A DNA stretch of 64,000 nt. Origin: Natronocalculus amylovorans (GTDB lineage: Archaea; Halobacteriota; Halobacteria; Halobacteriales; Haloferacaceae). Numbering within the stretch: the first letter of the stretch is position 1; each line of letters opens with the position of its first letter. Made by a program: the position numbers and the translations under genes. This document shows, piece by piece, positions 28,038 through 36,686 of the stretch. The notes beneath the pieces are model-generated. The model did not search any database and had not been told where the DNA came from. It saw nothing but the letters and a program-made list of their open reading frames with translations. The stretch is taken from contig NZ_JAKRVX010000003.1 in the NCBI RefSeq assembly GCF_023638035.1, positions 62,001 through 126,000 of the forward strand, in the 5' to 3' direction.

Positions 28038-30161
28038 ATGACCAACCCCACGTCGACAAACCGCCTTGCTGATGCAGGGAGCCCGTACCTTCGCCAGCAT
28101 GCCGATAATCCGGTCAATTGGCAACCATGGGACGATAACGCGCTTGCAGCCGCCACCGAGCGAGATGTTCCGATATTTCTCTCGATCGGATATTCCGCAT
28201 GTCATTGGTGTCATGTTATGGCTGATGAGAGCTTTTCGGACGACGACGTTGCAGACAAACTGAACAACTCTTTCGTACCGATCAAAGTCGATCGTGAGGA
28301 ACGACCCGATCTCGATCGAATCTATCAAACGATCTGTCAACTCGTCAGCGGTGGCGGCGGATGGCCGTTGTCTGTCTGGCTCACACCGGACGGAAAGCCA
28401 TTCTATGTTGGAACATATTTCCCAAAGCACTCACGACACAACCGGCCCGGATTCATACAGCTACTCGAGGATATCGCCGCATCATGGAGCGATCCCGAAC
28501 AGCGCCAAGAGATGGAATCACGTGCTGAGCAGTGGACTGGCGCAATTGCCAACCAACTCGAGCAGACACCCGACGTCCCTGAATCGGTCTCCCAAGACCC
28601 GCCCGGTGAGGAGCTGTTGTCCGAGGCCGTTCGTGCAGCACTCCGTGGGGCCGACAGAGAGCATGGCGGCTTTGGTGTCGACGGACCAAAATTCCCACAA
28701 GCACGCCGGCTCGAACTCCTGCTTACCGCGGCAACCACCGGGAGCGACGACGCACTTTCGGTTGTAACCGAGTCGCTTGATGCAATGGCTGGAGGCGGTC
28801 TTTACGATCATGTTGGTGGCGGATTCCATCGCTACACTGTCGATCGTGAGTGGAGCGTCCCGCACTTTGAAAAAATGCTGTATGATAACGCTGAACTCTC
28901 TCGCGTTTTTATCCAAGCGTATCAGTACACTGGAATCCAGTGGTATGCGGATGTTGTTGATGAGACGCTCTCGTTTGTTAGCCGCGAGCTCCAAGCAGAC
29001 ACTGGGGCGTTCTTTAGTACGCTCGATGCACAAAGCGAGGGTGAAGAAGGAACGTTCTACGTGTGGACTCCTGAACAAGTCCATGACGTAGTAGATCAGG
29101 AGACGGCATCGCTCATCTGCGATCGGTTCGGGATCACTGACGGCGGCAATTTCGAAAATAAGACGACGGTACTAAATATCAACAAATCGATCGAGAGCCT
29201 CGCCGAGGACCACAAGTCAGATGCAGAAACTGTCGAATCCACCCTTGCTGAAGGAATCTCAGCACTGTTTGAAGCCCGTAGCGATCGAGTCCGACCGGCA
29301 CGAGACGAAAAAGTGCTTGCAAGTTGGAACGGACTGATGATTGGTGCATACGCACGCGCGTCCTCAGTTCTTGATGAGTCGTATGAGGAGACCGCGACGC
29401 AAGCACTCACTGCTGTCAGAGAATCACTCTACAATGCAGACACCAACAGACTACACCGACGTGTCATCGATGGCAACGTTGCCGGAGTTGGCTACCTTGA
29501 CGATTATACCTTCTTAGCGCAGGGTGCTTTTGAGCTGTATCAAGCAACCGGACGGATCACGCCGCTTGCATTCGCGCTCAGACTTACCGATGCCATCGTT
29601 TCGGAGTTCTACGATCCGGATGCAGGGACGATCTACTTTACCCCACAAAGCGGTGAGGCGCTGGTCGCTCGGCCACAGGAGTTCTACGACCAATCAACGC
29701 CATCAAGTCTCGGCGTTGCAACACGATTGCTCCTCCAACTTGATGGGTTTAGAACGGATACCACATTCCGAGATATCGCCGGAACGGTCCTCGAAACACA
29801 CACAAATCGGATCACATCGAGCCCGCTTGAACATGTTTCGCTCACGCTTGCGGCGATCGAACACGCCCGTGGTACAACAGAGCTGACAATCGCCGCAGAT
29901 GAGATTCCACAGCCGTGGAAAGAGACACTCGCCGATCGGTTTATTCCGGGTGTCATCTATGCTCCTCGACCACCGACTGATGAGTCACTTGCGCCATGGC
30001 TATACGCAATTGGAGCAGAGAGTGTGCCACCGATCTGGGCAAACCGATCGGCAGTCGACGAGCAACCAACGGTTTACGCGTGTCAGTCCTACACCTGCTC
30101 ACCGCCGAAAACAGATCTCTCTGCGGCACTGGGCTGGCTCACGAGAGATGAAGACCAATAA
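28038..30161 (+). CDS. DUF255 / YyaL-type thioredoxin-domain protein
   Basis: A 707-residue protein of the SPATA20/YyaL family. The N-terminal thioredoxin-like domain contains SIGYSACHWCHVMADESFSD with the CHWCH motif, then INVDREERPDLD-like KVDREERPDLDRIYQ. The rest is an alpha/alpha barrel (GGLYDHVGGGFHRYTVDREWSVPHFEKMLYDNA, VLASWNGLMIGAYARA) related to glycan-processing barrels. The exact role is unknown. Complete and of normal length. Confidence 0.92.
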   Translation: MTNPTSTNRLADAGSPYLRQHADNPVNWQPWDDNALAAATERDVPIFLSIGYSACHWCHVMADESFSDDDVADKLNNSFVPIKVDREERPDLDRIYQTICQLVSGGGGWPLSVWLTPDGKPFYVGTYFPKHSRHNRPGFIQLLEDIAASWSDPEQRQEMESRAEQWTGAIANQLEQTPDVPESVSQDPPGEELLSEAVRAALRGADREHGGFGVDGPKFPQARRLELLLTAATTGSDDALSVVTESLDAMAGGGLYDHVGGGFHRYTVDREWSVPHFEKMLYDNAELSRVFIQAYQYTGIQWYADVVDETLSFVSRELQADTGAFFSTLDAQSEGEEGTFYVWTPEQVHDVVDQETASLICDRFGITDGGNFENKTTVLNINKSIESLAEDHKSDAETVESTLAEGISALFEARSDRVRPARDEKVLASWNGLMIGAYARASSVLDESYEETATQALTAVRESLYNADTNRLHRRVIDGNVAGVGYLDDYTFLAQGAFELYQATGRITPLAFALRLTDAIVSEFYDPDAGTIYFTPQSGEALVARPQEFYDQSTPSSLGVATRLLLQLDGFRTDTTFRDIAGTVLETHTNRITSSPLEHVSLTLAAIEHARGTTELTIAADEIPQPWKETLADRFIPGVIYAPRPPTDESLAPWLYAIGAESVPPIWANRSAVDEQPTVYACQSYTCSPPKTDLSAALGWLTRDEDQ

Positions 30162-30225
30162 ATCGCTACGCGTGTGACTGCTGTACTCCCGTTTGCTTAT
30201 CGCCCTTCAGCATCTGGACTCAAAT

Positions 30226-31461
30226 ATGGAGACGCAGCAGTACGATCAACTCTATCAATTATATACGGAGTTCGATACCCAACCCCTCCGCGAGTATCAG
30301 GATTTTGTCGATCTCTTTCCTCCGCTTGACTCCCGTGTTGCACTCACACATTGGCAAGAGGCAAGCAATGAGCTCGAGCGCAAAAAAACCGATATTGCGG
30401 AGATGTTCACCGATGGAGAGACGCTTGCAGAGATTGCCGCTCGTGCCGATCGGGACGCCGCGTTCACTGCAATTGACTTATATAATAAATATGGACGCTC
30501 AGTGAATGCCCTCATCCTTGATGTTGATGAGACGCTTCGATCCGCTGGCGGGACTGATAACGAAATCCCACGTGAGACACTCCATGTGCTGACAGAGTTT
30601 CATGACGCTGGCATGCCAATCATCATTTGTACGGGCCAAACGCTCGAGAACGTCAAAGGGTTCATGATCCAAGGCCTCGGCAATGAAATCGTCCACTCTG
30701 GTAATCTAAGCATCGTTTATGAGGCCGGTACTGGTGTCTTTACGCCCGGACACGGCTCTGACACAAAACAGCTATTATACGAGTCGCTCGATCCCGCCGT
30801 CCGAGATGTATTTGATGAGATTCGAGGACGTGTCCTCCCTGATGCACCATCCTCACTTCGTCGAGGCTGTCACTTGCAGGGCAATGAATTCAATGTTACG
30901 CTCAAGCCAAACTTCGAAACGGGAAGCGATCGTGCAGAGGCAGTCATCGATGAGGGGCTACTCTACCTGCTTGATCTGCTTGCAGATGCGGTCTGCGACG
31001 CACCAGAGCGCCATGAATGGGCACGATCGTACTATGCTGCGGTCGATCCAGAAATAAAGAGCGTCCTTGAGTCCAAAGAATGCCTTCCAACTGTTGCAAT
31101 CACGGAGATTCCTGATGCAGTCATTTCGCTTTTCGATCGGATTGACGTTGCCTACTACCATGCAGATGCTGCAGAGATTAGCTCGCGCGAACTCAACAAG
31201 GTTGCTGGCGTTGAGGCTGCACTCTCCGTGTTGGGAATTACGGATCCGTTTGTCACTGTGATGGGTGACAGCAAATCTGATTTGCGGGTGATGCAGTGGG
31301 CCTCCGAACAAAATACCGGACTGGCCGCAGCCCCTTCACACGCATCCGAAGGTGTCTTATCACATGTACGTGAGACGGATGAGTTGGTGTTCGATCGAGG
31401 CAAATCAGCGGACATGCTCCGTATAATATATGTACTGAACCTGCTTGCAGCAATTCAGTAA
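30226..31461 (+). CDS. HAD-superfamily hydrolase with N-terminal extension
   Basis: A 411-residue protein. About 100 helical residues precede a HAD domain with motif I LILDVDETLRS (nucleophile Asp), motif II PIIICTGQT and motif IV VTVMGDSKSDLRVM; a large cap domain lies between. Most like Cof-type sugar phosphatases. The substrate is unknown. The N-terminal extension is not typical of that family. The ATG at 30226 is preferred over TTG 30193. Confidence 0.75.
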   Translation: METQQYDQLYQLYTEFDTQPLREYQDFVDLFPPLDSRVALTHWQEASNELERKKTDIAEMFTDGETLAEIAARADRDAAFTAIDLYNKYGRSVNALILDVDETLRSAGGTDNEIPRETLHVLTEFHDAGMPIIICTGQTLENVKGFMIQGLGNEIVHSGNLSIVYEAGTGVFTPGHGSDTKQLLYESLDPAVRDVFDEIRGRVLPDAPSSLRRGCHLQGNEFNVTLKPNFETGSDRAEAVIDEGLLYLLDLLADAVCDAPERHEWARSYYAAVDPEIKSVLESKECLPTVAITEIPDAVISLFDRIDVAYYHADAAEISSRELNKVAGVEAALSVLGITDPFVTVMGDSKSDLRVMQWASEQNTGLAAAPSHASEGVLSHVRETDELVFDRGKSADMLRIIYVLNLLAAIQ

Positions 31462-31476
31462 CCGCTTGTCCGTCGG

Positions 31477-32643
31477 TTACTCGTCGGTGTCTTTGGGCAG
31501 TGTTTCGTTGTCGTCAGTGTCTTCTGTCGGCGGTGATCGATCTGCTGTCTCGGCCGCCTCTTCGTCCCATTCAAATGCGGTCGATGCTGGCTCTGTTGGT
31601 GGGGTAAATCGGTAGACAAGGTCGTCACCTAGTACATAGCAGACGTGCGTCTCAGGATCTTCTGTGACTGCTGCATCCGCATCAATTGCAAAATCAACCA
31701 GATCTGCGAGCGTTTGAGCGGTTGCATACGGCCGATCGTGAACCTGTGCCGGAAGTGAGACTGTTGTGATCCACTCATCGAAATTAGTACGGTTCTGTTT
31801 GTATGTGAGCCAGTCACGCTCCGCATCTGTGAGTGTAAATAGCTCATTTTGGCGACCAACGAGTAACCCAGCGACGCCGACGAGACCAGCCAGCACGAAC
31901 AACGGCCCACCGTACTGTCCGAGCGGCCCTGGTTCTACAGTTCGTGTAACTGTCGTTGTCTCGTCAAACGATTCAGAAATTGTTCCAGGGTCATCAACGG
32001 TGTACGTGTTTCCGCCTAAATCAAGCTCCATCCGATGATCGCGTGTCAGAGTGACCGACTCCCCGTTGATTGTTCCCTCGATCGTAGACTCTGCCTCAAC
32101 GAACACCTCAACTGATCCGGGGTCAGAACCTAACTCATTTGAAATGTTGTTGAGGCGATCTTCGAGCGCTTCTGTCTCAATTTCGAACGCAAGCTCTGTG
32201 TGCTCACCTGCTTGCAGGTCATCTGCTGTGTGATTGTCGAGCGGTTCCTCTTCGCTCCAATAGACCACATTGCTATCATCGTCGACCGATCGATAGATGA
32301 GCGTTGCTTCTTCTGTGACCGTGACTCCGTCGGACTCACCACTGTATGTTGTGCCATAGTTCACATCAAGCACTGGCGCAAGGGTTCCGAAATAGATGTT
32401 CCGGTCCTCGAGGACGGTTCCAGTTGCGAAAACCGAGTTTGGCTCGGTTACGATTGCACTATGTTCAAATTCGTGTTCCAGACTCCATGTAGAAACGGTC
32501 TGTTGTTCGGTAACCGTTTCTGGAGAAACATAGGCACCGTAGGCGAGCCATCCACCAAGAAGGATGCAGAGTACACATCCGATAATTATGAGTGTCTGTT
32601 GTTCGCCAATCGTCTTTCGTAGCTGCAAGTTCGTGCGTGTCAT
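31477..32643 (-). CDS. DUF5305 membrane protein
   Basis: A 388-residue protein. It has an N-terminal helix (LIIIGCVLCILLGGWLAYGAYV), an extracellular region starting VTEQQTVSTWSLEHEFEHSAIVTEPNSVF and LEDRNIYFGTLAPVLDVNYGTTY, typical of DUF5305, a second helix (GGPLFVLAGLVGVAGLLVG) and a cytosolic acidic domain. DUF5305 genes often sit next to signal peptidase genes in haloarchaea, as here (36 bases downstream). Probably an accessory of the surface-protein processing system. Confidence 0.85.
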   Translation of the reverse strand: MTRTNLQLRKTIGEQQTLIIIGCVLCILLGGWLAYGAYVSPETVTEQQTVSTWSLEHEFEHSAIVTEPNSVFATGTVLEDRNIYFGTLAPVLDVNYGTTYSGESDGVTVTEEATLIYRSVDDDSNVVYWSEEEPLDNHTADDLQAGEHTELAFEIETEALEDRLNNISNELGSDPGSVEVFVEAESTIEGTINGESVTLTRDHRMELDLGGNTYTVDDPGTISESFDETTTVTRTVEPGPLGQYGGPLFVLAGLVGVAGLLVGRQNELFTLTDAERDWLTYKQNRTNFDEWITTVSLPAQVHDRPYATAQTLADLVDFAIDADAAVTEDPETHVCYVLGDDLVYRFTPPTEPASTAFEWDEEAAETADRSPPTEDTDDNETLPKDTDE

Positions 32644-32679
32644 TCGTTATTATTTCAGTCGTTTCGATTGTTAGATTCG

Positions 32680-33828
32680 TTATTCAAAGAGTCGCGATAC
32701 AAACGAACTGCTTGGCCTGTCTCGCGATCGGATTCTGACCCGATCAGTTCCAATAACCACACGTCCAATGAGATAGATACCGCCGCCCAACAGGCCATTA
32801 ATCACTCCGAGTGGTACCCATGGATGAATCCCATGGAGGTCTGCAATAAGGGATGGCGGTAGAATTGCCAAATATCGGTGTTCTGTCAGGAAATATCGAT
32901 AATACCCTGTCTCCGGCGGTGCGGTGATAGAGACTGTCGCATTCAGTGATGACTGGCCTTCAAGATAGAGCTCATCTGGAGCCGCTTCAATTCCATCTGT
33001 TTCTGATTCTAAAAAGACAACTGTTGGTACAAGCCCACCGTTTGGAACAATGTACGTGAGATTCTCAGTCGTTCCCTGTTGAATAACCGTTGGATTCTCG
33101 GATGCAGACTGTGAGCTAACAACTCCAAACTGTTCGGTTCCTGCGGGAACAACCATTGCGGCGGTTGCAGATATCATAAGCACCGCTGCAAGAACAACAA
33201 GGATAAGGGTCGTGTCAGTTCCGTTTTCTCGAGTTCGTGACCGACCACGTTCTCTGGATTTCCCACCTTCTCGCATCGTTTCAAAAATATATGCGAGAAC
33301 TGAGAGCCCAAATAGGAGATATGCAAGCCCCTGCGTCCCTTGTAATGACTGAAACCCAAACAGCATTGCAGCCTGTTGTTGCACGGTTTCGATTGCGTCT
33401 TGTAACCCCATCACGACGGTACCGAGATGGGGAACGACGATGACAGTGCTGCCAACCGTGCCTGCTTTGGCTACGATTTGTGCTTCTTGTACATGTGGTT
33501 CACCGCCATCTTGATCAGTAAACGGATTTGCATCACCACGGGTTACATACCCCTGTTCGGTTTCACCAACAATTCGGTGCGTTGTGAGTCCGCCTCCTTG
33601 GATCTCTTCTGCCTCAAATGTGATTACATCACCTTCACTGTACTCTGTCACCAATGCAGATGGGACCGCAACGAATCCATCACCTGGATCCATCGTAGGT
33701 GCCATACTTCCGGTGAAGACGTAGCTCAACAAAATTGGCTGGCCAAGGAGTTGTCCCAAAAACAGTGCGAGCACTATCACTACAATGAGTGCTTCAATGC
33801 CCAACTTTGCGTACTGTTTTGTACTCAC
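32680..33828 (-). CDS. Signal peptidase I (SipW/Sec11 type) with C-terminal membrane extension
   Basis: Membrane serine protease that removes signal peptides. 382 residues: first helix (ALIVVIVLALFLGQLLG), catalytic Ser41 in FTGSMAPTMDPGD, His84 in TTHRIVGE, and Asp99/Asp105 in RGDANPFTDQD, the archaeal/SipW Ser-His arrangement rather than Ser-Lys. A further helix lies at about residues 150-175. It then carries an unusual extension: two more helices flanking an extracellular beta-rich stretch (about residues 225-330) that resembles the DUF5305 exterior. The neighbouring TasA-like proteins are its likely substrates. Starts GTG. Confidence 0.88.
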   Translation of the reverse strand: MSTKQYAKLGIEALIVVIVLALFLGQLLGQPILLSYVFTGSMAPTMDPGDGFVAVPSALVTEYSEGDVITFEAEEIQGGGLTTHRIVGETEQGYVTRGDANPFTDQDGGEPHVQEAQIVAKAGTVGSTVIVVPHLGTVVMGLQDAIETVQQQAAMLFGFQSLQGTQGLAYLLFGLSVLAYIFETMREGGKSRERGRSRTRENGTDTTLILVVLAAVLMISATAAMVVPAGTEQFGVVSSQSASENPTVIQQGTTENLTYIVPNGGLVPTVVFLESETDGIEAAPDELYLEGQSSLNATVSITAPPETGYYRYFLTEHRYLAILPPSLIADLHGIHPWVPLGVINGLLGGGIYLIGRVVIGTDRVRIRSRDRPSSSFVSRLFE

Positions 33829-33904
33829 AACGTCCTCCGTATCATCTAATGGTCAGGCAGGGATGAATATAAACTTCAGTGATAGATACACTCATACTCG
33901 TTGA

Positions 33905-34750
33905 CTAGTCCACATGCAACAGCTGCTCAAACACATATGCCGAGATGAACGCAAGACAGAACCCCAACAGGTGAACGTAGAGATTAATAATTGCATCACC
34001 ACCCTGTGAAACGCCAGGGAATGCAACAAACGGATAGAACACAAACAGTGCAAACGAAAAGGCCGCAACATCGATCGCGGGCGATTGTGACAGTAGCCAT
34101 CGAACCGAACGCATGGTTGGTACGCTAGTATGGCTGATCATCGATCGAATGTAGTAGCTGCTAATCGCAACACAAAGGGCCATCGTCCCGAGCGTTACCG
34201 CTGACGGTGGCACTGCAATAAACGCAACAATGCCCATCGCAATAAAGAATAAAATCGGTGCATTCCGGATCTGGAGGTCGCTGTTGATCTGCTCAATAAC
34301 AAAGATTGCAAGCGACATCGCAAGCAAGCCATAGAGTGCCATATTTATCCCGGAGAAGCCATATCCGATCGCATCACGAGGCAGTGCAAGATTGAGTGCT
34401 GATAAGACAAATGGGAACACGAAAATGAATGTAATAAGACAGACATAGAAGAACTGCCGCCGCCCAGAGAGCACACAAAGGACATATGAAACAGATGCCA
34501 ACAGGAGATAGCCAATAAGATTGGATGCGATGTGTGCAGTCGTAATATGAATGAAATGGTTTGAGAAGGCGGTTACAATTTCGGGCTCTAGGTAGTAGAA
34601 CGTGTATGCGCGCTTGAGTTCTTCTGGCTGGTGATATATGATAAATAAGACTACAGGAACTGCAAGCAGTACTGCAAAATCGAGTATGCTATTCCGAGAC
34701 AGAAGCTCGTGTCGAACAGAAATATCAGATGAGTGTGTTGTCTCGGACAT
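33905..34750 (-). CDS. Rhomboid-family intramembrane serine protease-like protein
   Basis: A 281-residue protein with seven or more hydrophobic helices. Rhomboid hallmarks can be seen: HITTAHIASNLIGY (His73/Asn77), YGFSGINMALYG with candidate nucleophile Ser133 in place of the common GASG, and LYVHLLGFCLAF with candidate base His260. The usual W/R motif of loop 1 is not obvious, so activity is uncertain. It lies in one strand-wise group with a GG-plus-TM surface protein, the signal peptidase and DUF5305. Confidence 0.7.
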   Translation of the reverse strand: MSETTHSSDISVRHELLSRNSILDFAVLLAVPVVLFIIYHQPEELKRAYTFYYLEPEIVTAFSNHFIHITTAHIASNLIGYLLLASVSYVLCVLSGRRQFFYVCLITFIFVFPFVLSALNLALPRDAIGYGFSGINMALYGLLAMSLAIFVIEQINSDLQIRNAPILFFIAMGIVAFIAVPPSAVTLGTMALCVAISSYYIRSMISHTSVPTMRSVRWLLSQSPAIDVAAFSFALFVFYPFVAFPGVSQGGDAIINLYVHLLGFCLAFISAYVFEQLLHVD

Positions 34751-34816
34751 TATCCTGTTCAAACCGCTCAAAAGTATTAGCCGTAGTGATTTACAAACAC
34801 CCGACGAATCGAGGTA

Positions 34817-36352
34817 TTATTTGTAGGCTTTTCGTCCAAGGATAATTGTGGTCCCGATCAAAGAGAGCAGGAGGACGAGTCCAAGCCCCTCGAACAGTCC
34901 AAATCCACCTGCTTCCTCTGCCGGCTCTGCAGGTTCTTCGTCAGACTCTGCTGGTGGTTCGTCCACGGTAAACACACTGACGACAACATCATCGAAGTAG
35001 ACGACATGAATACCTGACTCAACCGCGGTGAGTTCGATCGATGCTGGAACTGTTTCGTTTGCATCAACTGAGACGGTTTCTGTCGCAAGCGGTTCGCCAT
35101 CTGTTCGGACCTCGAATGCTCCCGAACCAACTGCGGTGCCAAGATTCGTAATCTCCGCATTCACCGTCACATCATCTCCTGCAGTTACCGTTCCCACATC
35201 ATCGACAGCGACATCAAACACCGGGACACGGGTTGCGACCGCGTAGATATCGAACCGGGATGTGTTCGCAGTGAAGCGCTCTCTCGTTTCATCTGATGCG
35301 GTGGCTGTTGTTTGCACTTCAGTCCACGATCCAAACTGATAGAGGGTAACCTGATCCGCGGTTACGTTTGTATCGTTTAGATACGTTTGTGCAACGCTGA
35401 AGTTCATTTCGACAGGGATTTCATCGGTCTCAAACGGATGCTCAACACCAACGTACCCGACTGGTGTAGCGCCGGTTTCTTCCACTGTGAGCTCACGATC
35501 GTCAATCGGGTTCTCATCGCCAGTCAAGATGAGCTCATACCCGGTCTCGTTGCTATCGACTGGTGAATCAAATGCAATCTCATCGAGTGTGACGTTGCCG
35601 AGCTCCATGCTGTCAAGCGGGACCGTGACTCGCTCGCCGGTTGTTGCGTTTCGAACCGCGATCGTTCGAGTGTTGTTCTCGCTTGTGTCAACCGAGACGT
35701 TGTACGCTGTCTCTGTTTCAGAGTCAGTTTCGTTTGCCTCATCCGCATCTGCATCTTCATCGTCGTCATCGCTACTGGCTTGTGGCCCACCTGTTGCTCC
35801 ACCAGCATCGTCATCTGCAGTCTCGATTGGACTTTCCGGAATTGTTGCGCTAATGATGATGCTGTCGAGATCGAGTAGACCGACCGCTGCGGTATCCTCC
35901 CGTGTATCGATTCGCATATCGATCGGGACCACCTCGCCTTCAGTGAGTGTCACATTCGTCTCTTCGGACATGATCGACTCGCCATCAACCATGAAACTCA
36001 CTGCAGCAGTCTCCTGTGCGAGTTCGATCCAGACATGTGCGGCGTCGTCGCCGTCATATTCAAGATAGAACACCTCTGAGAGATAGGTTACCCCGTTTTC
36101 ATTGACGCCGTCTCCTTCAACGTATGGGTTGCCGTCGCTGAGGTCGATGACGAACTCACCGTTTTGGTCGTAGTATGAGTAGTTCCCGTGCTCGCCCTCG
36201 CCAGGGAATGCGGTCACAAAGTTATCGCCACCTTGCTCATCGGAAAAGAGCTGGTCACCTGGCCCAAGTGGGACCGCTCCAGTGGCAACGGCGAGCGTTA
36301 ACCCGCTGACGATCGCCGCTACAAGTGCGACTCGCCGAATCATCGTACTCAT
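34817..36352 (-). CDS. Surface protein with CARDB-like domain and Gly-Gly/TM/basic C-terminus
   Basis: A 511-residue exported protein. Signal: MSTMIRRVALVAAIVSGLTLAVATGAVPLGPGD. The N-terminal third has FVTAFPGEGEHGNYSYYDQNGEFVIDL and VWIELAQETAAVSFMVDGE, like the DUF1102-linked envelope proteins. An Asp/Glu linker follows, then a CARDB-type Ig fold (FDVAVDDVGTVTAGDDVTVNAEITNLGTAVGSGAFEVRTDG). The C-terminus reads AGGFGLFEGLGLVLLLSLIG...GRKAYK: Gly-Gly, a helix and a basic tail, as in C-terminal sorting signals. First of a likely four-gene unit. Confidence 0.75.
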   Translation of the reverse strand: MSTMIRRVALVAAIVSGLTLAVATGAVPLGPGDQLFSDEQGGDNFVTAFPGEGEHGNYSYYDQNGEFVIDLSDGNPYVEGDGVNENGVTYLSEVFYLEYDGDDAAHVWIELAQETAAVSFMVDGESIMSEETNVTLTEGEVVPIDMRIDTREDTAAVGLLDLDSIIISATIPESPIETADDDAGGATGGPQASSDDDDEDADADEANETDSETETAYNVSVDTSENNTRTIAVRNATTGERVTVPLDSMELGNVTLDEIAFDSPVDSNETGYELILTGDENPIDDRELTVEETGATPVGYVGVEHPFETDEIPVEMNFSVAQTYLNDTNVTADQVTLYQFGSWTEVQTTATASDETRERFTANTSRFDIYAVATRVPVFDVAVDDVGTVTAGDDVTVNAEITNLGTAVGSGAFEVRTDGEPLATETVSVDANETVPASIELTAVESGIHVVYFDDVVVSVFTVDEPPAESDEEPAEPAEEAGGFGLFEGLGLVLLLSLIGTTIILGRKAYK

Positions 36353-36686
36353 TAGGTGCCACCAATGCGGTCCGATCGCCTCGAACCGTCGCCGTTTGTT
36401 GTTTGTCCGCAAACAGATCCTATGTGTATCATATATTTTTCGCGTCTGCGATCGACAGCTGACTCGATATCCCGATTCTGTTTCCAGTCCAGCGTACAGC
36501 CCATGCCCAGCTGGATTCTAAATCGCTCTTTGTCGTATTTGTCAGTACGGTCGATCGTGCTTGCTACCTGCGTAGACGTACTAGTATGGTATGGTATTGA
36601 GGGGTCTGTAGGGGTTCAGGGTATGTCTGAACACTCAATTTACGTGATTAAAATACACATCCGCCACAAAATGTCGTTGAATTGTA
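36353..36686. promoter_or_regulatory. Promoter region of surface-protein operon, conserved element copy A
   Basis: This 334-bp gap has a TATA-like AAATATATGA (minus strand, about 36431-36442) upstream of the surface-protein gene. Copy A of a conserved element is at 36588-36640, starting GGTATGGTATT and ending CTGAACAC. The same element stands before the genes starting at 38641 and 40714. No other gene is visible here. Confidence 0.6.

Noticed and set aside
35487-36068. 193-codon plus-strand open frame opposite the CARDB surface protein
   Set aside because: It is a Ser/Val-rich mirror of the acidic repeats on the minus strand and has no domain or promoter. Such antisense frames are common in haloarchaeal DNA.
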